Assembly (NCBI GenBank): GCA_949358305.1
Contig: OX442314.1
Coordinates: forward strand, 43,780,581 to 43,844,580
From: Strigamia acuminata
Taxonomy: Eukaryota; Arthropoda; Chilopoda; Geophilomorpha; Linotaeniidae
Direction: 5' to 3'
Length of the DNA: 64,000 bases
Under the pieces are notes generated by a model. It had not been told where the DNA came from and did no database searches. It saw only the letters and a list, made by a program, of their open reading frames with translations. Of this stretch, positions 32,332-43,662 are shown one piece after another (the stretch's first letter is position 1; every line of letters starts with the position of its first letter). Both the position numbers and the translations under genes were made by a program.

Positions 32332-33054
32332 AGAGGGTATGCATTATGATTTATAATCTAACATGGAATTATAAAAGGTTCTGGATTCTCGTTCACTTGG
32401 TCTAGAAGTGAAAGAGCCATGGCGTAGACGATAAAACATGTAGGGACTCCACGTTTTACTGATCGCAGGTTAACTCGTCGTTAAACACAGGGTACCATAA
32501 CAAACCATTTCAAATTCTAAAGAAAAGTGAGACTCCATGCCTCCAATCCGAGAATATTACGAGCGGCCGTGCTCCTTTCTTTCCGGTCCTGGAGTTGATT
32601 TCTTCTCCTTTTTGATATAGGAATAGTTGGACAAGCTACGAGTTCCTAGGGATCTGGCCGCCCCTAATATGATCCTCAAGTTAGAGCAGTACTATGGTAA
32701 CCCTCTTGTTCACTCAAAGAGTTGAATGCACTGCATGAGCTCGAAGCATTCATGCATATACGAGTCTCGGACCCCTTTTGTCTCAATGTTATCCTCTTCC
32801 ATTTCTCGAATCCTTCAAAAGGCAAGTTTTCAAATGGAAATAATGGGTCCACTTTTTTCCAGCTGCTGTTGGCCATACACGTGATTTTTGAATTCTAGAG
32901 CAACAGCAGTATTTCAAGGCTAAGGGGCAAGCTTTCTACAGTCTTGCTTTTGCCTCCCTAGCTGCTATTCCTCTCTCTCTCCTCTCCTACTCTTTGATTT
33001 GACATACTCTTTGTGGGTTTTTATTGCCAATCTCTGGTCTGTGATGTGATTATC
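32332..33054. other. Spacer, no recognised gene
   Basis: Mixed sequence with a CT-rich stretch near 32940-33000. A 66-aa minus frame (32676-32876) has no motif. Confidence 0.5.
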
Positions 33055-33062
33055 TGTTAAGC

Positions 33063-33254
33063 CAGGGGTCGGCAAGTAATTTTAAGTGGGGTCCGGATAC
33101 TATTAAAAAATTTTATCGAGGTCCAGAAAAAAACACTTAAAAACCTAAGAAAACTGAAAAAACCCCGAAAAACCAAAGAAACTGAGGGAAAAACGTCGCT
33201 AAAACATCTCCGCGGTCCTTGTCCAAACCGTGGTCCGCCTGTTGCCGACCGCTG
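33063..33254. mobile_element. hAT MITE, 192 bp, 8-bp target duplication
   Basis: Ends CAGGGGTCGGCAA and TTGCCGACCGCTG (12 of 13 complementary), flanked by TGTTAAGC at 33055-33062 and 33255-33262. CAGGGGTCGGCAA is a classic hAT terminus. No coding capacity. Confidence 0.9.
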
Positions 33255-33296
33255 TGTTAAGCTTTTGCGATTTAGCCTAGATTTTTTGCTTGTAGG

Positions 33297-33400
33297 AATC
33301 ACAATTATCGAGAATTTAGTTGATGTACCACCGGAGACAAAAACTGTTCCCATCGGCAAACGCAGACGCCCATCAAAAGCAGAGAGACTTGGGGGGGGGG
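33297..33400 (+). other. Possible exon fragment
   Basis: After a TGCTTGTAG acceptor the frame reads ITIIENLVDVPPETKTVPIG then KRRRPSKAERL before a poly-G run. The basic KRRRPSKA tail resembles the ends of transposase or AT-hook-like proteins; too short to assign. Confidence 0.3.
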
Positions 33401-33589
33401 TATGTCTGAAAATAATTGGGAGTAAATTTGTTGGGGGGATGACATCTTTATTAGGAAAAACTAAAGTTAATACTTGGAGGGGTTTTAAGTGGGGGAAATT
33501 AAAATCAGTTTAGGGAGGGGGAAATTAGTAAAAAATGGGATGTTTAAATCGAATCCTTGCCAAATCACCAAACGTTAAAGGGAAAGGAT

Positions 33590-36140
33590 GTACCAAAACA
33601 AAGAATAGCGTAGACGATATTGTGATTCATAGTAAAACAGATGAGGAACATAAGAGACTAAAAGAAGTATTGATGATTGAAGTATTGATGAAGTATTGAA
33701 AGGCGTAATATTAAACCTGACAAAATGCATATTTGGAGCAAATAAAATAAAGTTTTTAGGACATTTGCTTAGCAAGAATGGAATAGCAGTAGCAGAAAAG
33801 AAAACGTCAATAAAGGAAGCTAGACCACCAAAGGATGTCACAGAAACAAAAAGTATCCTGGGACTAGTGAATTTCTGAGAAACTTAATTACCAAATTTTG
33901 TAACCGAGTTAGAGCCATTGAGAATAATTACAAGGAAAGGCGAGAAATGGTTCTGGGGAAAGAAACAAGAACAGGCATTCCAGAAATTAAAACGACTGAT
34001 TAGTGAATCAACAGTCACTAGCGTTTTTTAGAAAGGATTCAGAGACAATTAATTGTAGAACACCAGGAACATTGAGTAAAGCGACCAATAGCTAATGCAA
34101 GCTGGACTTTGTGGTCAGTCGAAAGTAGATATTCGCAAACAAAAGGAGTCCCTAGCTGTAATCTGGGAATGTGAAAGATTTAGACTGCATTTAATCTAAA
34201 GGTTCAAATGAATTGTCTGTACTCGAAGAAATCAAAACTCAGCTAGAATTGAAAGATGGGTGTCATGGCTGATACCCTATGATATAAGTGCGAGGTACAA
34301 GGAAGGAGCGAAAAATATAGCAGACCCTTTATCGAGACTAATACCTGAATGGAAGGAAGTCAATGTATTGGGGTCAGTCAACGACAGGTTCAATTTGTGT
34401 AGTAGTAGAGAATGGTCTCATTTCTAGAATCCAAGCCTCAACATGGTAGCAGAGAATGCCAAAGCTGAATTCTACTTCATTTGGGCTATTTCATGCGAGT
34501 TCCTGTCAAGTGATCAGCACGCAGGGGCAGCTGGTCACAGTGACTGGTGTTCAGCTATGTTAGAGCCACAGTGTACCACAAATTTCGGAACCCCAAAGAA
34601 AAATTGGAACAATTTAGCTACGTGCAACAACTAGATTTAGCACTTAATTAGATAATTGTAAACATACTTCTGGAATGTATGAAATACGAAATATCCACAC
34701 AGTGGTGGTGGATCAAGCAACTTTGCATCACTTTTGATCATTTTTGTTGTTAATTAGTGTATCACAACATTTATGACCAATTTGTTGAAGAAAGGTCACA
34801 TAATTGCCATTCAAATACAAAGTCGTGCAAATGTTACATTCACAGAGGCATGTTCAAATAAACATTCAAATCAGACTGTACCACCAGAGCTCTCTTCTGG
34901 TTTCACCAAGACAAGGTCATCAGTTTATCCAGGGGTGACCACGTGGAGGTAGAGAGTTGGATTTTACACCCCCTAATACACATTTCTTCGCCTACCTCCC
35001 GAATTGAACCATTTCTGTAATTTCGGGACCAACCACACGCCACGCAACGAAATGAAACTGAGCATTTATAATTCAAATTGCCAGCTCGTTAGTTAATGCA
35101 AAATGACGAATTAAAATACGATTATTCAAACAAAAAAATTCAAATTCCAACAAAAATGACCATACGTTTAAAACAATGACAAAAGTAATTCAAAAAAACT
35201 GTAAAAATAAATCTTTTCCTAAGTAGCGCCGTAGAAAATAGGCGTAAAACCACACAGAAAACATGTTCGGACTAACCAGAAATTCGTAGCATTTAAGAGA
35301 CAAGAAAAAAAGATATTTCATTTGTTATATACGCCACATGACCTGATATTTCAGTGAAAACATGTTCCAATTGAAGCATATTTTCCGTCTTGAAGAACTA
35401 AATTCCCGACGAGAACCGCCTCGACTATCGACAATAGAACTCGCTACGGGGTTCACAGAAAAATTAACGGCTTAATCGAGGCAGAACGAGTCTTTAAGCT
35501 ATATGGTGAGCATTATGGGCTAACAATTTCCTTCTTGACAGAATAAATCCCAGTAGCTCAGTGATACAAAAAAAACATGACTCGATCTTTGGTCACCTCT
35601 TTGTAATAGCTCATATTAGCATTGCAAAAAAAAAAAATCTTTTGAGCTAAAAATTGTATATAAATAAAAAGTAACAAAAAGAGAAAGAAATAAAAAACAA
35701 CTGTTTTGTTCAAGAAATAGCACAGATGTTGGTGTAAACTAATAAATAAATCACCAACAAATCACTTTGGCTGTAAAAACTTCACTGCAATTACTCAATT
35801 GTATTTATGTATTAACAACAAAAATCATTCACGGAACAACAAAATGAGCACAAAATACGAAATACATGAATTTTAAATTCACTTTTAATCGATTTATTAA
35901 TTTTTAGCGACGCAGTTAATTACAACGGCGCATCTGCGAATTTATTTCATTTATTTTTGCGAATAAAATTACTTAACAAATCAATTAATTTCTACTTTTA
36001 CTCCTTGATTCGGCCATTGGTGTCGTTATACCCGATGTCACGCCGTATACAATGCAACGTATCGATAACGTACACCCCATGAAGACATATTTAACCGAAT
36101 TCTCTCAACGATTAATTCAGTTAGTTATTGCGTTGTAGAG
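33590..36140 (+). repeat. Large R1 unit a: Gypsy pol relic plus conserved spacer upstream of Elongin-C copy 1
   Basis: Starts with Gypsy RT text (VDDIVIHSKTDEEH, then ILNLTKCIFGANKIKFLGHL at 33696-33878). RNase H remnants follow (a frame near 34290-34360 reads YKEGAKNIADPLSRL) with many stops. From about 34680 a noncoding spacer shared with units b, c and d runs to the Elongin-C promoter. Units a and b are about 5 kb apart and look nearly identical over their first 500 bp. It is a segmentally amplified block rather than one intact transposon; no LTR pair was found. Confidence 0.8.
36060..36067 (+). promoter_or_regulatory. TATCGATA box (DRE-like) upstream of Elongin-C copy 1
   Basis: TATCGATA, identical to the insect DNA-replication-related element bound by DREF, lies about 100 bp upstream of the ATG. 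The same box precedes copies 2 (41029-41036) and 3 (55483-55490). Promoter role is inferred. Confidence 0.5.
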
Positions 36141-36167
36141 GTTTCATTCAACACTTAACGAAACATT

Positions 36168-36521
36168 ATGACTACTACCGAAACTATCGAAATTATTTAT
36201 ACCGAAAGCCAATGCGTAGGAGCGGATTCGTTGTGCGTCAAATTGATCGCCGACGATGGAACCGAATTCATCATACTGCGGGAACTTGCGATTCTGTCGG
36301 GGACCATTAAGGCCATGCTCAGTGGGCCGGGCCAGTGGGCCGAATCCGAAACGAATCACGTCAAGTTCCGCGAAATTAAGGCCCCCGTGCTTAAAAAGGT
36401 TTGCGAATATTTGGCATACAAAGCTAAATATCACGAAAGTCCCACAGAAATCCCCGAATTTCCGATTGACGTGGACATGTGCCTCGAGTTGATGATGGCC
36501 GCCAATTTCTTAGCTTGCTGA
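36168..36521 (+). CDS. EloC: Elongin-C (BTB/Skp1-fold adaptor), copy 1, intact, single exon
   Basis: The 117-aa frame aligns along its whole length with Elongin-[61 protein letters not shown] replaced by [10 protein letters not shown], and the C-terminal [12 protein letters not shown]. Metazoan Elongin-C is about 112 aa and pairs with Elongin-B, linking BC-box proteins (VHL and SOCS types) to Cullin-2/5 ubiquitin ligases; it also activates transcription elongation with Elongin-A. The N-terminus is slightly extended with [16 protein letters not shown] lies 40 bp after the stop. No intron; it may be a retrocopy or a naturally intronless gene. It is one of three copies in amplified units, the only one with an unbroken frame. 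Confidence 0.9.
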   Translation: MTTTETIEIIYTESQCVGADSLCVKLIADDGTEFIILRELAILSGTIKAMLSGPGQWAESETNHVKFREIKAPVLKKVCEYLAYKAKYHESPTEIPEFPIDVDMCLELMMAANFLAC

Positions 36522-36559
36522 AGAAAGAAATAATTAATTAAATAGTGTATTGTTTTGTC

Positions 36560-37380
36560 GAATAAAATGTAACAAATTTTACAAATTTGGAAGCATTTAA
36601 AAATGCACAACACTTACGTTCATAAATTACCGTTACGCCGTAATCTTCATCCTGAAAAGAAATTATGTTACTGTATTTTATTTATTTATTTATTTATTTA
36701 CTTTACTTATTCTTTCTTGGTTACCCTTACTTGGTAGTTAGTGTTGGTAAATAATGTCCAATGTCCAATGTCCAATGCCGTAAATGCTCTCATCTTGGAT
36801 TTTCTTTCCTCGGAATTTCCACGATTTCATGTTTGAGAATGAGTTGCATTTTGCCAAATACTTGGATCGGGATCGGGATCGGGAGCATGTGCTTGTGACG
36901 TCACGAACGATGCTTTTTCACAAGTTGGCATAGGATAACATGATAACATGATTGTTAAGCCTACTTCTGTGGAGATTTTAACAAAAGTATTTTTCTTAAG
37001 AGGGAGATCGCTTCGCTTCACATCATGGGATTACTTAGAAACGAAGCAGGTTAGAGAGATAGATCAGTTTGTATTTGATATTGAATTTGAAAATGTGAAA
37101 TGTGAAAAGTGTGAAAATGTTACTTACTGTGTTCGTTGTGTTCGTTGTGTTCCGTAGGAAATGGATGCGAATGAATAAACAAACACCGGCATTTGATTTC
37201 AATTGAATGTTTGGTGCAACATTACATAATAAATTAAAATTATTGCATTGAATGGAATTAATCTTTTGAAAATAATTCAGAATAATAAATTTGCTAACAT
37301 TAAAATTTGGAGGAAGTAATGAAATAAATAAATGTATAAATATTTTGTATTTTCAGATTAAGATTCCAGAAAATTACTCT
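36560..37380. other. Spacer with small simple repeats
   Basis: TTTA repeats near 36676-36705, three CCAATGTCCAATG words near 36756, GATCGGGATCGGGATCGGGA near 36865 and GTTCGTTGTG near 37132. No gene recognised. Confidence 0.5.
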
Positions 37381-37390
37381 AGCTGGAAAA

Positions 37391-37452
37391 TGGATAAATG
37401 GATAAATGGATAAATGGATAAATGGATAAATGGATAAATGGATAAATGGATA
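37391..37452 (+). repeat. 8-bp tandem repeat
   Basis: TGGATAAA repeated about seven and a half times without interruption. Confidence 0.9.
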
Positions 37453-37734
37453 CGGACATGAAATGGACATGAAATTGAATTTGTATTGAATTTGCATTAA
37501 AGTTTTAATTAAATTTGTTGAATTTGATTTGATTTCAATTGAATGTTTTGTGCAACATACCGGGTTAAATTGCATCAAATTCATCTTTTAAAAAGAAAAA
37601 ATTAATAAATAAAATAAGATGAAATAAAATAAAGAAAATAAATAATTTGAATAGAATACATACCGGTCAGGTCGGTATACAGTATCCGTGGGAACCAATC
37701 GAGCAACAATTGATTTTTCCTTACAAATAATCAC

Positions 37735-38600
37735 TTTTTCCTAAAAAATCAACGATTTTCCCTAAACATGATCATTTTTTGCTAAAAATTATCATTTTTT
37801 GCCCAAAAATCATCATTTTTTGCTCAAAAGTTAGCATTTTTTCGTAAAAATCACAATTTTTGTCGTAAAAATCACAATTTTTGTCGTAAAAATCACAATT
37901 TTTGTCGTAAAAATCACAATTTTTGTCGTAAAAATCCCCGATTTTTTTCCTAAAAATGATCATTTTTAAAAAATTTTTTCCAAAAAATGATCATTTTTTA
38001 AAAATGGTTCATAAAAATGGTCATTTTTTCTTAAAAATGGTCATTTTTTCCTTCTTCCTAAAATTCACCGATTTTTTCACCGATTTTTTCCTAAAAATCA
38101 ACGATTTTCCCTAAACATGATCATTTTTTGCTAAAAATTATCATTTTTTGCCCAAAAATTATCATTTTTTGCCCAAAAATTATCATTTTTTGCCCAAAAA
38201 TTATCATTTTTTGCCCAAAAATTATCATTTTTTGCTCAAAAATTATCATTTTTTCGTAAAAATCACAAATTTTTTTCGTAAAAATCACAAATTTTTTTCG
38301 TAAAAGTCAGTGATGTTTTCAGACCCGGCGTTTATTCGGGGCCGGCGACAATTTTTTTCGTAAAAATCACAAATTTTTTTCGTAAAAATCACAAATTTTA
38401 TTCGTAAAAATCACAATTTTTTCTCGTAAAAATCACAAATTTTTTTCGTAAAAATCACAAATTTTTTTCGTAAAAATTACGAATTTTTTTCGTAAAAATC
38501 ACAAATTTTTTTTGTAAAAATCACCGATTTTTTCGTAAAAGTCAGTGATGTTTTCAGACCCGGCGTTTATTCGGGGCCGGCGACAATTTTTTCGCAGTTA
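37735..38600 (+). repeat. Palindromic AT-rich satellite array (21-22 bp units)
   Basis: Successive blocks of different monomers: AAAAATCACAATTTTTGTCG plus T (37848-37935), AAAAATTATCATTTTTTGCC plus C (38128-38245), and AAAAATCACAAATTTTTTTC plus GT (38255-38520). Each monomer is a near-palindrome of an A-run and T-run around a short centre. A GACCCGGCGTTTATTCGGGG word of about 55 bp occurs twice (38301 and 38537). The array borders R1 unit b at 38620. Confidence 0.85.
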
Positions 38601-38619
38601 GTCAACTTGTGTTTGATTT

Positions 38620-41119
38620 AGTTGGTTGTGATTCATAGTAAAACAGATGAGGAACATAAGAGGCTAAAAGAAGTATTGATGATTGAAGTATTGATGAAGT
38701 ATTGAAAGGCGTAATATTAAACCTGACAAAATGCATATTTGGAGCAAATAAAATAAAGTTTTTAGGACATTTGCTTAGCAAGAATGGAATAGCAGTAGCA
38801 GAAAAGAAAACGTCAATAAAGGAAGCTAGACCACCAAAGGATGTCACAGAAACAAAAAGTATCCTGGGACTAGTGAATTTCTGAGAAACTTAATTACCAA
38901 ATTTTGTAACCGAGTTAGAGCCATTGAGAATAATTACAAGGAAAGGCGAGAAATGGTTCTGGGGAAAGAAACAAGAACAGGCATTCCAGAAATTAAAACG
39001 ACTGATTAGTGAATCAACAGTCACTAGCGTTTTTTAGAAAGGATTCAGAGACAATTAATTGTAGAACACCAGGAACATTGAGTAAAGCGACCAATAGCTA
39101 ATGCAAGATGGACTTTGTCGTCAGTCGAAAGTAGATATTCGCAAACAAAAGGAGTCCCTAGCTGTAATCTGGGAGTGTGAAAGATTTAGGCTGCATTTAA
39201 TTGGAAGGTTCAAATGAATTTACTCGAAGAAATCAAAACCCAGCTAGAATTGAAAAATGGGTGTTATGGCTGATACCCGATGATATCAGTGAAAGGTACA
39301 AGAAAGGAGCGAAAAATATAGCAGACCCTTTATCAAGAATAATACCTAAACGGAAGGAAGACAATGTATTGAGATCTGTGAATGACAGGTGCAATTTGTC
39401 AAGTAGTACGGGATGGTCTCATTTCTAGAATCCAAGCCTCAACATGGTAGCAGAAGATGCAAAAGCTGAATTCTACTTCATTTGAGCTACATCATGCGAG
39501 TTCCTGTCCTGTCAAGTGATCAGCACGCAGGGGCAGCTGGTCACAGTGGCTGGTGTTCAGCTATGTTAGAGCCACAGTGTAACACAAATTTCGGAACCAA
39601 CCCCAAAGAAAAATTGGAACAATTTAGCTAACAAGTAAGTGCAACAATTAGATTTAGCACTTAATTAGAAAATTGTAAACATATTTCTGGAATGTATGAA
39701 ATACGAAATATCCACAGCAGTGGTCGATCAAGCAACATTGCATCACTTTTTGATCACTTGTTGGGAAGTGTATCACAACATTTATGACCAATTTGTTGAA
39801 GAAAGGTCACATAATTGCCATTCAAATACAAAGTCGTGCAAATAAACATTCAAATCAGACTGTACCACCAGAGCTCTCTTCTGGTTTCACCGAGACAATT
39901 AACGTCATCAGTTTATCCAGGGGTGACCACGTGGAGGTAGAGAGTTGGATTTTACACCCCCTAATACACATTTCTTCGCCTATCTCCCGAATTGAACTAT
40001 TTATGTAATTTCGGGACCAACCAAACGAGCATTTATAATTCAAATTGCCAGCTCGTTAGTTAATGCAAAATGACGAATTAAAATACGATTATTCAAACAA
40101 AAAAATTCAAATTCCAACAAAAATGACCAAACGTTTAAAACAATGACAAAAGTAATTTAAAAAAAAAAAAACAGAGTAAAAAAAATTCCTTTTCCTAAGA
40201 AGCACCGTAAAAAAATAGGCTTAAAACTAGAGAGAAAATAAGTTGGCACTAACCAGAAATTCGTGGCCTTTAAGAGACGGGAAAAAAAGTTACCTATTTC
40301 CTTCATTTGTTATACACGACAGATGACCTGATATTTCTTTGAAAACATTTTCCAATTCAAGCATATTTTCCGTCTTGAATAACTAAATTCCCGACGAGAA
40401 CCGCCTCGACAATCGACGATCGAACTCGCTACGGGGTTCACAGAAAAATTAACGGCTTAATCGAAGCAGAACGAGTCTTTAAGGTATATCGCGAGCATTA
40501 TGGGATACAAATTTCTCTCAATCTCTGTGGCCCAGTATAAAAAAAGAACGTGACGCGATCTTTGGTCACCTCTTTGTAATAGCTCAAATTAGCCTTGCAG
40601 ATAAATTAAATCTTTTGAGCTAAAAATTATATGTAAATAAAAAGTAACAAAAAGAGAGAGAAATAAAAAACAACTGTTTTGTTCAAGAAATAGCACAGAT
40701 GTTGGTGCAAACTAAGAAATAAATCACCAACAAATCACTTTGGCTGTAAAAACTTCACTGCAATTACTCAATTGTATTTATGTATTAACAACAAAAATCA
40801 TTCACGGAACAACAAAATGAGCACAAAATATGAAATACATGAATTTTAAATTCACTTTTAATCGATTTATTAATTTTTAGCGACGCAATTACAACCGCGC
40901 ATCTGCGAATTTATTTCATTTATTTTTGCGAATAAAATTACTTAACAAATCAATTAATTTGTACTTTTACTCTTTGATTCGGCCATTGGTGTCGTTATAC
41001 CCGATGTCACGCCGTATACAATGCAACGTATCGATAACGTACACCCCATGAAGACATATTTAACCGAATTCTCTCAACGATTAATTCAGTTAGTTATTGC
41101 GTTGTAGAGGTTTCAGAAG
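38620..41119 (+). repeat. Large R1 unit b, left part
   Basis: Near-copy of unit a: the Gypsy RT frame at 38702-38884 matches 33696-33878 residue for residue, and the RNase H relic frame 39201-39428 keeps YKKGAKNIADPLSRI. The spacer runs to the Elongin-C promoter (TATCGATA at 41029-41036), where the unit is cut at 41119 by the minus-strand Gag-protease element; it resumes at 43853. Confidence 0.85.
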
Positions 41120-41309
41120 TGTGAGTCTATTACGATGCGACTTGGATTAAGGTTAAGGTAAGACTAAGTTTATTACAATAAAACAAGATGGCGATTACAA
41201 TGGGATTTGCAGTAGCCAATCCGCAAACCCCCCTTAGACATGGGGCGCCCCCTTACGGTAAAGGAGTGGACACTGGGCGGCGGTCAGAGTCCGCCGTCCG
41301 GGAGTCACA
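41120..41309 (-). repeat. 3' LTR (190 bp) of Gag-protease-GPY/F element
   Basis: Starts TGTGAGTCTATTACGATGCG and ends CGGGAGTCACA on the plus strand. It supplies the last 19 codons and the stop of the Gag-protease frame. Confidence 0.9.
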
Positions 41310-43520
41310 CGCCCCCCCCAACGCAGGGCAATCGTCCCTTGATTGCGGGAAATGTGGCTTCGGTTGCGAGCAGTGAGCGGTCCAAGTTTTATTTCCGTCG
41401 TCCAAGGTAAATGTGTCGTTCCCTAGGCGATCGCTGACCGAGTATGGACCGGAGTACAGATCCTCGAATTTCGATCCGCGCTTTGCCTTGGGATACATTA
41501 CTCTGTCCCCGACGCCGAATGCGTTTACCTTACGGTGCTCGTTGAAGCGCGACTTCTGGCAAGCCTGGGACGCACGCGGATTCGTGCGTGCCGTGTCACG
41601 TCGTTCGAGAAGCTGAGCAAGGGGACGGGAAAACGTTTTCTTCGAGTCCGGATACGCACCTTCGTCCTTTGCGTCGTCACGTGAAACAGAGAAGTTGCAT
41701 TCGACGTCGGAACTCGGTCCAGGAGGTGCGCTGACAGCAAGGGTGACGAAATTGCACATACGAACCTCGCTAGATGCATCCTTCTGTTTGATGAAATTGG
41801 CCGACTTCGTACGCCGACATTGCCTGTCTTTTGTGATGGTGCCGCCCGATTCGGTGCACCACGACATGTGTTCGCCGTCGCGGAATGATGTGCCCAACAG
41901 CATCTCGTACGGAGACTCGTCCAGCACGGCAACGTCGTTCACTCGAAATTGTTCGTTCCCGATGGTAATGTTCACCGAGGTGTAACCGACAGGAGTCGCG
42001 GAACCGTTCAGGCCGTACAGGCGGTTATTTGAGACATTCGGGCGGATCTGCGACTTATCCGAAATACAGTCGCTGCGAATCAGGCACACGTTCGCCCCTT
42101 GATCGAAAATTGTTTCGACAGTGCGTTGCGCTTCTGCCACGTATACGTCGACGATCGAGAATCCGGTGCTCGGGTATTTCGAGTAAAATGTGCATAAAAC
42201 GAGCGGCTTGGGCTTAGCGGCCGCGGGGTCGGACGTCCTGGGCTGCGGACAAGTGTGTGTGGTGTGGCCCCATGCTTGGCAACGATAGCACTGCGTCTTC
42301 GTGATGTCGTCGCCGCGCTGGAAATCATTCGGGTTGGTACGATCTTGGTTTCCGCGTGCATGATTCGAACCGGTGCTCCTCGACTGGTCGGCTGGCGGTT
42401 CTGGTGCCCGTCCGTGGCTGGCGACGAAAGGCGACTTCGGGGCGAAAGGGGCCGCAGCGCTCGGTCGCGACGACATATTATCGAGCGCGCGAATATACTT
42501 GATGGCGGCAGGAATCGGCCAGTCCTTCGTAACGAAGAGACTATTTCTCGTGTTGTAGTTCGCTACGCCCTCGAGAACCATGAGGACGATGTCTTCGGAC
42601 TGGATCGGGAAATTGCGTTTGGTGGAGTCGATCAGCGCGAATTTGGCGACGGCATAATCGATCAGCGATTCGTCCTTCTTCTGCGTGCACGCGGTCATAC
42701 GATCCTTCCATTGGGTCCAGGTTTCGTTGGCGCCGAGGAACTCGGTAATCGATTGTTCCCACTCGGCCCAGGTATCGATGGCCTCTCCCTGCATAGTGTA
42801 CCAGTGTAACGCCTGGTCTCGCAGCAAACCGTTAGCCTGAATAAGCTTAGTTTCCTCTGTCCAGCCGCCGATTTTCGCAGCTCTATTCATTCGGCGAATA
42901 AATTTCCACACGTCGTCCGTTTTGGAACCGGTGAATGGCTGGAGGAATTTAGCGGCGTGCAGGCCGTGTTTCACCTGCATCTCGGGGATAGTGACGATTG
43001 GGACGGCGGGAGGAGGCGGCGGTGGGTCTGGAGTATTCAATATTTTGGCGGCCAAAAGAGCGACGATTGCCTTCAAGTCCGTCATCTCAAGCGCGAGGTT
43101 CGGGGCTGGAACGGGAATGATGAGTGCGGGCGGCGCGGCGTCTCGAACTGGATCGGCGACCAGATTTGGATCGGCGGGCAGCAGCAGCGCGTCGGCCGCA
43201 CGTCTTTCGAGGTTGTCGGCAACCAGCGCGTCGGCAAGCGATTGTTTCGATGCCGCGGCGATCATCGGGATCTCACGTGCGTCAGTTTCGGCGCGCAATT
43301 CGTCGTGAGAACACCGCACAAGAAGGCCGATGTTCGTCGACTTCAAAAAATCGGCCAGCGTGGCCGTGTCTAAATTCGCCATTTGCGATCGTTTTCGTAC
43401 CGTAATTATCGTGTTCTTTTCGTCCGTTTCGTTCGTTCGTACCGTTTTGTTGCGTCGTTTCGTTCGTTTCGTTCCGTTCGTATCGTGTTTGTTACGTCCT
43501 TTTCGATTGTTTTCGCGCAC
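41253..43520 (-). CDS. Gag-protease-GPY/F protein, up to 755 aa
   Basis: The open frame begins at 43520, but the first 46 residues come from a CGTTCGTTT simple repeat; I prefer the ATG at 43382 (MANLDTATL). A Pro/Ala-rich stretch (PDPPPPPPAVP) is followed by a Gag core (KFLQPFTGSKTDDVWKFIRR, then ALHWYTMQG). A CCHC knuckle CYRCQAWGHTTHTC lies at about 42251-42292. Next is a retropepsin-like segment (42070-42114) with FDQGANVCLI where DTGA or DSGA is usual, so the Thr/Ser is Gln. The C-terminus (41345-41515) is VGDRVMYPKAKRG...DLYSGPYSVSDRL, the GPY/F module that normally ends Gypsy integrase. The frame stops inside the 3' LTR. The joint from protease to GPY/F shows that pol was deleted in frame. 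Confidence 0.85.
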   Translation of the reverse strand: MRENNRKGRNKHDTNGTKRTKRRNKTVRTNETDEKNTIITVRKRSQMANLDTATLADFLKSTNIGLLVRCSHDELRAETDAREIPMIAAASKQSLADALVADNLERRAADALLLPADPNLVADPVRDAAPPALIIPVPAPNLALEMTDLKAIVALLAAKILNTPDPPPPPPAVPIVTIPEMQVKHGLHAAKFLQPFTGSKTDDVWKFIRRMNRAAKIGGWTEETKLIQANGLLRDQALHWYTMQGEAIDTWAEWEQSITEFLGANETWTQWKDRMTACTQKKDESLIDYAVAKFALIDSTKRNFPIQSEDIVLMVLEGVANYNTRNSLFVTKDWPIPAAIKYIRALDNMSSRPSAAAPFAPKSPFVASHGRAPEPPADQSRSTGSNHARGNQDRTNPNDFQRGDDITKTQCYRCQAWGHTTHTCPQPRTSDPAAAKPKPLVLCTFYSKYPSTGFSIVDVYVAEAQRTVETIFDQGANVCLIRSDCISDKSQIRPNVSNNRLYGLNGSATPVGYTSVNITIGNEQFRVNDVAVLDESPYEMLLGTSFRDGEHMSWCTESGGTITKDRQCRRTKSANFIKQKDASSEVRMCNFVTLAVSAPPGPSSDVECNFSVSRDDAKDEGAYPDSKKTFSRPLAQLLERRDTARTNPRASQACQKSRFNEHRKVNAFGVGDRVMYPKAKRGSKFEDLYSGPYSVSDRLGNDTFTLDDGNKTWTAHCSQPKPHFPQSRDDCPALGGACDSRTADSDRRPVSTPLP

Positions 43521-43625
43521 GTGTCGTTCGTTTCGTTCGTTTTTGCTTCGTTTTGCTTCGTTTCGTTCGTTCGTTCGTATCGTTCGTTCGTTTCGTTCGT
43601 TTCGTTCGTTCGCTTCGTACGTGGT
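43400..43625 (-). repeat. CGTTCGTTT simple repeat in the element leader
   Basis: A degenerate run of TTCGTTCGT, TTCGTACCG and similar words between primer site and gag. Read on the minus strand it makes the Arg/Asn/Thr/Lys-rich N-terminal extension. Confidence 0.8.
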
Positions 43626-43646
43626 CAGTTGTTTTTCGTAGGCAAA

Positions 43647-43662
43647 ACTGTCAACTGCGCCA
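43647..43662 (-). other. Primer-binding site of Gag-protease-GPY/F element
   Basis: The minus strand reads TGGCGCAGTTGACAGT directly after the LTR. It should pair with a tRNA 3' end of the form ...CAACTGCGCCA; I cannot name the tRNA with certainty. Confidence 0.65.

Noticed and set aside
37848-38520. Regular 21-22 bp repeats resembling a CRISPR array
   Set aside because: No unique spacers; block-wise AT-rich satellite.
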